Source of the DNA: JBCCKC01 sp039182435
Lineage (GTDB): Bacteria; Verrucomicrobiota; Verrucomicrobiia; Opitutales; Coraliomargaritaceae
Assembly (NCBI GenBank): GCA_039182435.1
Contig: JBCDCC010000086.1
Span: 1-9,420 of the forward strand
DNA: 9,420 bases
Reading direction: 5' to 3'
Shown in pieces: positions 5,254 to 9,420 of this stretch (the stretch's first letter is position 1; each line of letters begins with the position of its first letter). A program made the translations under genes and the position numbers. Below the pieces are notes generated by a model that saw only the letters and a list, made by a program, of their open reading frames with translations, did no database searches and was not told the origin of the DNA.

Positions 5254-7131
5254 TTAATTTAGAGTCGCACGATAGATATGGGCCTCAAATTTATCTGGAG
5301 TGAAGGTCCCGAGATAAGGAACTCTTTGATATTGGTTTGGATTGTAGTTCCCGTCGGAGAGCTGGTAGGCGAGCGATGGTTCAGCTGCTGAGGGATCTTG
5401 CAAATAGGCTTGGCATACTAAGTCTGCAAAGGGGCGTCCGTGACGGCCTGTTTGGACGACGCTGTAGTCAGCGACAGTCGGAGGACTGGCTTCTGCTGAG
5501 GGCTGAGAAAAGTAGTTGGAGGCTTCGAGCAGGCCTTCCCTATTTTCCCAATAGAAGGTGCCGAGTGGATGCACTTTATCGAAGAGCACGGCACTCGCCG
5601 CGAAGGCGAAGGGCATGGCGACAATCGCTTTCTCGTTGTCTTCGACCTGTTGGGAGAGACTTAAGTGAATATCGCGGGCACCCACTTGAAGGATCATATC
5701 GGCAACGAAGAATCGTCCTGGCTTCTCTTCGATTTGAATCCATGATTTCAGCCATGGGAGCATGAGTAGCGGAGTAAGCGCGAGCGCTCCATAGAGCCTT
5801 ATGTTCTGTCGGATGAAGAACGCAATGGCGACAATGCCACTGGCGGCGGCAAGACCGAGCCAGCGGTTTTGGTAAAGAGCGAGCGCGGACAGCCCTAAGG
5901 CGACGATGAGGAGGAAGTATCGTTCTCTTTTCTGGCCCCAGCAGGCTCCAACCGCAGCCACGATCAGCACGCAGGTGGAGAGATTGGCCCATTGCTTCCA
6001 AAGGCCGTTGGTGAGTGGGCTTTGGAACTCAATGATGTGCGCATGCAAGCGACGCATGAAGGGATCCATCCAGACATGTGCGTCGGCTCCGTGGAGCAAT
6101 AGCCAGAGGGCGGGGGTGAGTCCGAGTGCTAGACCGCTGAGCCAGATCCACTTTCTGCGCTGGTGGTCTTGATAGAAGAAGGCGGCGCAAAATAAGGTCG
6201 CTCCGACTTGAGCGATTAAGTGAATGGGGTGCAGTGCGTTGATCGATAGGCCGATTTTCTTTTGATCAAGAAGCAGTAAGCCAGTGGCGGCCAATACAGT
6301 GGTCAGACCTCCCGCGATGAGATTTCGGTAGCGTATTGGGTCGGCTGAATGGATCGTGGATCGCTTGGAGAAGCAGATAAGAAAACTCAGCGCGACGAGG
6401 CCGCCAATGGCGCTTTGCATGGTGGCGCTGACCCACCAGCAACTCGCCGTTCCGAGGCCCGAGAGGATGCCCCAAGTCAATGTATGCAACTGCTTCGAGG
6501 ACAAGATCGCATAGATACCTACTAATTGCATGAGCATGCCGATTTGGAAGATTGCTTCGTGATCGATCCGTGAGAATTCAAAATCCCACCTCAGGGCAGG
6601 CGAAGCGAAAGCCATGATTGCAAAGATGACGGCAGCGGTCGTGCCGACGAGTCGCCGGATACAGAGACTCCCTGCACTGATGTAGATGAGCAGGAGAATC
6701 GGCCCGAGCCAATGGGCAATTTCGTGGATGCCTCGTTCGGTTGGCCATTCCTTCGCTTTGGCGTAGAGTGCTCCGCCTAGATGGAGGAGTCGGGCGAGTC
6801 CAGAGTGCCAGGCGTTTGGTCTGCCTTCTGGAGGGCCTTCGTCGCTTCGATAGCTTAAGGCTCTCTTATTTCCCTCTGCGATGCTGTCGGCCAGATGAAC
6901 CCACTGGTAGCTGTCGTTGGAACGATAGACTGGGTAGCGCCAAGCAAGTTCGGCGATGTCATATTCTTGCTGTAACTCCGGCGGGAACAAGCCGGCTGAG
7001 CGTTCGACCCAGACTACATTCCATTTCTGCGCGGCCCAGATAGTAAGCGCGACGAGCAGCATCAGGGTGAGAATTAGGGGCCACCACGACTTCGAAGGCG
7101 GAGTGGGGTGCATCGTCTCTTGCTGCTCCAT
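5254..7131 (-). CDS. STT3/PglB/AglB-like polytopic membrane protein (divergent oligosaccharyltransferase-type, GT-C fold)
   Basis: Seen: 625 residues with about eleven to thirteen hydrophobic helices, the first at about 16-35, and a soluble C-terminal tail from about 470. Features matching the STT3 family in order: an acidic first-loop motif 'NDSYQW' (D73); 'FSRIDHEAIF' (D190, H191, E192), resembling the archaeal/bacterial '(R)xDHHxxE' motif after the third helix; 'HIIEFQSPL' with E368 at the place of the TIxE-loop glutamate; and 'NRWLGLAAA' (R423) in a later helix. The tail pattern 'HPLGTFYWEN...EASNYFS...ADYSVVQ' follows the layout of STT3-like soluble domains. Known: these enzymes transfer lipid-linked glycans to proteins using acidic residues in the outer loops. 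Odd: the WWDYG sequon-binding motif is not recognisable; its expected place holds 'AMPFAFA' (505-511). It may therefore be a different GT-C glycosyltransferase. ATG at 7131 has AGGA almost touching it; ATG at 7113 is an alternative start. Confidence 0.62.
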   Translation of the reverse strand: MEQQETMHPTPPSKSWWPLILTLMLLVALTIWAAQKWNVVWVERSAGLFPPELQQEYDIAELAWRYPVYRSNDSYQWVHLADSIAEGNKRALSYRSDEGPPEGRPNAWHSGLARLLHLGGALYAKAKEWPTERGIHEIAHWLGPILLLIYISAGSLCIRRLVGTTAAVIFAIMAFASPALRWDFEFSRIDHEAIFQIGMLMQLVGIYAILSSKQLHTLTWGILSGLGTASCWWVSATMQSAIGGLVALSFLICFSKRSTIHSADPIRYRNLIAGGLTTVLAATGLLLLDQKKIGLSINALHPIHLIAQVGATLFCAAFFYQDHQRRKWIWLSGLALGLTPALWLLLHGADAHVWMDPFMRRLHAHIIEFQSPLTNGLWKQWANLSTCVLIVAAVGACWGQKRERYFLLIVALGLSALALYQNRWLGLAAASGIVAIAFFIRQNIRLYGALALTPLLMLPWLKSWIQIEEKPGRFFVADMILQVGARDIHLSLSQQVEDNEKAIVAMPFAFAASAVLFDKVHPLGTFYWENREGLLEASNYFSQPSAEASPPTVADYSVVQTGRHGRPFADLVCQAYLQDPSAAEPSLAYQLSDGNYNPNQYQRVPYLGTFTPDKFEAHIYRATLN

Positions 7132-7218
7132 TCCTAGATAAGGCCTGTTCTCATAGGATCATTCAACCTTTTCTGTGTTCTTGTCTTCAATCAAGATCTA
7201 GTCTAACTTTTGATAACT
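7132..7218. promoter_or_regulatory. divergent intergenic region with a possible promoter for the phasin-like/UbiB pair
   Basis: Seen: this short gap separates divergent start codons and must hold promoters for both sides unless transcription enters from elsewhere. On the + strand TTGTCT (7181-7186) and TAACTT (7204-7209) are spaced 17 nt, a loose sigma-70 match. A start point there would leave only a few bases before ATG 7219, giving a nearly leaderless mRNA. No convincing - strand promoter and no operator-like palindrome were found. The specific promoter assignment is weak. Confidence 0.25.
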
Positions 7219-7533
7219 ATGATAGATCTCGTGAAAAAGACCATGTTAGCCGGTGTCGGTTTGGCTGTCGTGACGAAGGACAAGGTGCTGGAGTCTCTCG
7301 ATGAATATGTGGAGAAGGGCAAGCTGACCAAGGAAGAGGCGGCAGCGATGTCCGATAAAATTGTTGAAGAGGGCAGGACGGAGACTGAGAAGGCAAAGGT
7401 GGAGGCGAGCAAACTATTCAATGAGATGCTGCACCGAGCCAACGTGGTGACACAGGATCAGCTCAAGTCCCTAGAAGAACGTATCGTCGAGCTTGAAGGA
7501 CGCCTGCACAAAGAGTTCCCAAATTCGGATTAA
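7219..7533 (+). CDS. phasin-like small coiled-coil protein
   Basis: Seen: 104 residues from ATG 7219; a TTG nine bases upstream (7210) is in frame but less likely. The N-terminal segment 'LAGVGLAVVTKDKVLESLDE' is mildly hydrophobic and is followed by 'YVEKGKLTKEEA' and then highly charged helices. The last 30 residues have a heptad-like pattern ('LKSLEERIVELEGRLHKE') typical of a short coiled coil. No signal peptide is present. Known: this layout matches small phasin-family/PhaF-type proteins (polyhydroxyalkanoate granule-associated family), which are often annotated in bacteria without PHA genes nearby and then probably act as coiled-coil scaffold or lipid-interface proteins. Context: the stop lies 12 nt before the GTG of a UbiB-type kinase on the same strand, so the two are probably co-transcribed. 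A role in granule binding is not shown by the sequence. Confidence 0.7.
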   Translation: MIDLVKKTMLAGVGLAVVTKDKVLESLDEYVEKGKLTKEEAAAMSDKIVEEGRTETEKAKVEASKLFNEMLHRANVVTQDQLKSLEERIVELEGRLHKEFPNSD

Positions 7534-7545
7534 GCGACCTCGCCG

Positions 7546-9195
7546 GTGAAGCCTTTTAATTACCTCGCGAATGCGGTCCGGGCGCCTGAGATAGTGGCGA
7601 TTCTTGCTCGCTGGGGGTTTGAGGACTTACTGATCCAGCTGGATACGCCTCAGTTTCTGCTTAAGAATCTGGTGCGTTCCCGAGTCTCGGGGCTCACGTT
7701 TTATGAGCGGGTGCGTAATGCTGTGGAGGACTTGGGGCCGATTTTTGTTAAGTTTGGTCAGATACTGAGCACGCGTCCGGATCGTTTGCCGGAGCCGCTT
7801 TTGATGGAATTAAAGAAGCTCCGCAGCCAAGTGGAGACTCAGCCGTTTGACCGGATCAAGCCGGTCCTGCTTGGCGAGCTGGGAGGCGAGATTGATGATT
7901 ATTTTGCCGAGTTTGAGGATCGTCCGCTAGCAGCAGGTTCCTTGGGCCAAGTCTACCGTGCGCGCCTGAAGTCTACTGGTGAGCTCGTAGCCGTGAAAGT
8001 GCAACGCGCGGATATTCAGAAGACGATCTCCTCGGATTTGGAGATCATCGGTTGGTTCGCACGGCAACTGCACATGCGTATTGAGGAGCTTCGGCCTTAT
8101 AACTTGCCTGTTTTGGTCAGGGAGGCGGAGAAGCGGCTTGAGGAGGAGCTTGATTTTCGAAATGAGGCCGACAATGCCGAGATTTTCAGAGCGCTGAATC
8201 CAGATCAGACGAAGGTCTTTGCGCCCAAAGTCTATAAGAGTCTGACCACGCGTCGTTTGCTGGTCACAGAATGGGTCGATGGTCAGTCTCCAGAGACGGC
8301 GCAGCTATCAAAGAAAGAGGGGCAGGAGGTGGCGAAGCTAGGAGGCGAATCCGTCTTTCAACAAATCGTAGGCACTGGGTTTTTCCACTCCGACCCGCAT
8401 TCAGGCAATATGTTGATCACGGCGGATAAGCGGATCTGCCTCTTAGACTGGGGGCAGGCGGGCCAGATCACGCTTGAGATGCGCTACTTGCTGGCGGATT
8501 TGTTTGCTGCGATCACTGCGCGTAACGGGGAAAAGGTAATCCGTGTGGCGGAGCGTATGTCGTTTAATAGCCGTCGTATCGATCGCCGCCGCTTAGAAAA
8601 GGAAGTCGCGTATTTGCTGAACAAATACAGAACCTTCGGTCCTTCCGGCACGAAGATTGGCACGGTAGGGCTGGAGATGCTCTTTGTTTTTGGGACGAAT
8701 GGGATTGGGGTCTCGGCGGACTATGCCCTTTTGTCGAAAGCAGTTTTATGCGTGGAGGAAACGGCGCGGCTCTTAGATCCTGAATTTGACATTCAGGAGG
8801 TGGCGCGGCCTTTCCTAGTGCAATTGAACAAGGAGCGTTGGAGTATGGAGAGCATAACGCGCCAGACGATTTACCCGCTCTTATCGGTGGCGCGAAACAT
8901 GCAGCTCATCCCCGAGCAGATGAATCGTATTTTGCAGCGGGTTGAGGATGAGGATATCCGCATCAATATGCATCATGCGGGCACTGAGAATCTCGAAGAG
9001 ACTTTCAATGCGTCGATGAACCGATTGACGGTGGGGATTATCATTGGTGCGCTCATTATTGGATCTTCCCTCATTATCACCACGGGTGTGCGGCCCCTGC
9101 TTTGGGGCTTCCCGGCGATTGGTATTCTCGGATTTCTCGCTTCTGGGCTGCTTGGCTTCTATATCGTTATCTCTACCTTCAGAAAGCACCGATGA
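7546..9195 (+). CDS. AarF/UbiB (ABC1/ADCK) family atypical kinase
   Basis: Seen: 549 residues from GTG 7546. The full set of family motifs is present: KxGQ as 'KFGQ' (69-72) within 'GPIFVKFGQILSTRPD'; the nucleotide loop as 'AAGSLGQV' (129-136), replacing the usual protein-kinase glycine loop; the ATP-lysine in 'VAVKVQ' (K151); ExD as 'EELDF' (E201, D203); the catalytic-type loop 'HSDPHSGN' (D283, N288); and the metal-binding 'LLDWG' (D301), a DFG variant. Two C-terminal membrane helices lie at about 496-515 and 518-543. Known: UbiB/ADCK proteins are membrane-associated ATPases/kinases that support isoprenoid-quinone (ubiquinone) biosynthesis or lipid handling; the KxGQ and Ala-rich loop are diagnostic. 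Inferred: all key residues are intact, so it is probably active at the inner membrane. A link to quinone synthesis here is not shown, because no ubi or men genes are adjacent. The phasin-like gene upstream is its likely operon partner. No Shine-Dalgarno precedes the GTG. Confidence 0.95.
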   Translation: MKPFNYLANAVRAPEIVAILARWGFEDLLIQLDTPQFLLKNLVRSRVSGLTFYERVRNAVEDLGPIFVKFGQILSTRPDRLPEPLLMELKKLRSQVETQPFDRIKPVLLGELGGEIDDYFAEFEDRPLAAGSLGQVYRARLKSTGELVAVKVQRADIQKTISSDLEIIGWFARQLHMRIEELRPYNLPVLVREAEKRLEEELDFRNEADNAEIFRALNPDQTKVFAPKVYKSLTTRRLLVTEWVDGQSPETAQLSKKEGQEVAKLGGESVFQQIVGTGFFHSDPHSGNMLITADKRICLLDWGQAGQITLEMRYLLADLFAAITARNGEKVIRVAERMSFNSRRIDRRRLEKEVAYLLNKYRTFGPSGTKIGTVGLEMLFVFGTNGIGVSADYALLSKAVLCVEETARLLDPEFDIQEVARPFLVQLNKERWSMESITRQTIYPLLSVARNMQLIPEQMNRILQRVEDEDIRINMHHAGTENLEETFNASMNRLTVGIIIGALIIGSSLIITTGVRPLLWGFPAIGILGFLASGLLGFYIVISTFRKHR

Positions 9196-9227
9196 ATCAA
9201 AAGGGACACCGCTAGCCCACAAATTGC

Positions 9228-9380
9228 ATGAATAAAAATATCGAAGGGTTTCAAGCAACTGCTGTGCAGTTAGTTGCCAAAAATAACCACAAAATAGAGG
9301 CCAATCAGCTCCCCGCTTTGGTAAGAGGTTTGAGCGAGGAGGTAAAGCCGCGCCGACGATTAACAGAGCTGCAACCGTAA
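9228..9380 (+). CDS. possible short ORF with faint MucR/Ros-like segment, perhaps frameshifted
   Basis: Seen: ATG 9228 opens 50 codons ending at TAA 9378-9380, 32 nt after the UbiB-type gene, with no Shine-Dalgarno. Residues 11-36 include 'VAKNNHKIEANQLPALVRGL', whose spacing recalls the 'YVSNNxVPxxELPALIxxV' stretch at the N-terminus of MucR/Ros-type zinc-finger regulators (from memory; only a few positions agree). The zinc finger itself is absent. Another frame, open from 9287 to the window end, reads a Lys/Arg/Ala-rich stretch ('GGKAAPTINRAATVKDEARK') after about 9338. This suggests a frameshift near 9330-9345 joining the two parts, or simply chance. The true gene may continue beyond the window. 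Weakly supported. Confidence 0.3.
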   Translation: MNKNIEGFQATAVQLVAKNNHKIEANQLPALVRGLSEEVKPRRRLTELQP

Positions 9381-9420
9381 AGGATGAAGCGCGGAAAAAG
9401 AATAGTCTGAGATCGAGAAA

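Noticed and set aside
5337..6172. Overlapping open frames on both strands inside the STT3-like gene (5337-5765 and 5906-6172 on +, 5576-6001 on -)
   Set aside because: They are Arg/Ser/Cys-rich shadows of a gene with a clear membrane-protein pattern and family-like motifs.
7132..7209. A sigma-70 promoter for the - strand STT3-like gene
   Set aside because: TTGATT and TTGAAT occur on the - strand, but no acceptable -10 element is found at 16-18 nt spacing.
7930..7957. Loss of the UbiB Ala-rich loop because it reads AAGS rather than AAAS
   Set aside because: AAGS is a common variant in AarF/UbiB proteins and all other motifs are intact, so it does not suggest inactivation.
1..9420. tRNA or rRNA genes, CRISPR arrays, insertion sequences, phage attachment sites
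   Set aside because: No cloverleaf-like sequence, regularly spaced repeat, transposase-like frame or terminal repeats were seen; the layout is ordinary chromosomal operons.

Overview
The window looks like a chromosomal segment of a marine-type member of Verrucomicrobiota, probably class Opitutae (Puniceicoccales/Opitutales-like). The main evidence is a gene order and set of protein architectures that match the Amuc_1101 - Amuc_1100 - Amuc_1099 - Amuc_1098 pilus-like locus first named in Akkermansia muciniphila. A near-complete lack of Shine-Dalgarno sequences before the genes is also compatible. This assignment rests on recalled family knowledge, not on a database search.

Region 1 (1-4945, + strand) is one tightly packed operon for a type IV pilus / type II secretion-like envelope complex. 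It holds the 3' part of a PilN-like (probably PilM-PilN-type) inner-membrane protein, an Amuc_1100-type PilO-like protein, an Amuc_1099-type bitopic periplasmic protein with a disordered acidic tail, and an Amuc_1098-type outer-membrane secretin with N-terminal TPR-like repeats. Together they form the usual alignment chain: inner-membrane PilN/PilO-like pair, then a connector, then an outer-membrane secretin channel. A strong intrinsic terminator (4969-4997) closes the operon. No pilin, ATPase or prepilin peptidase lies in the window.

Region 2 (4946-5253) is an intergenic stretch of about 300 bases between convergent genes. Beyond the terminator it holds a possible 37-codon small ORF (5053-5166) with the best Shine-Dalgarno-like sequence in the window, an 8-bp inverted repeat, and a short echo of the 3' end of the neighbouring gene.

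Region 3 (5254-7131, - strand) is a 625-residue polytopic membrane protein. I read it as a divergent STT3/PglB/AglB-like (GT-C fold) oligosaccharyltransferase-type protein. It keeps acidic residues at the expected luminal/periplasmic loop positions but lacks a recognisable WWDYG motif.

Region 4 (7219-9195, + strand) is a two-gene unit divergent from region 3. A 104-residue phasin-like coiled-coil protein is followed 12 nt later by a complete AarF/UbiB (ABC1) atypical kinase with two C-terminal membrane helices.

Region 5 (9196-9420) holds a possible short ORF (9228-9380). Its middle part faintly resembles the N-terminal region of MucR/Ros-type regulators, and the reading frame may be broken near 9330-9345. 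No tRNA, rRNA, CRISPR array, insertion sequence or attachment site was seen.
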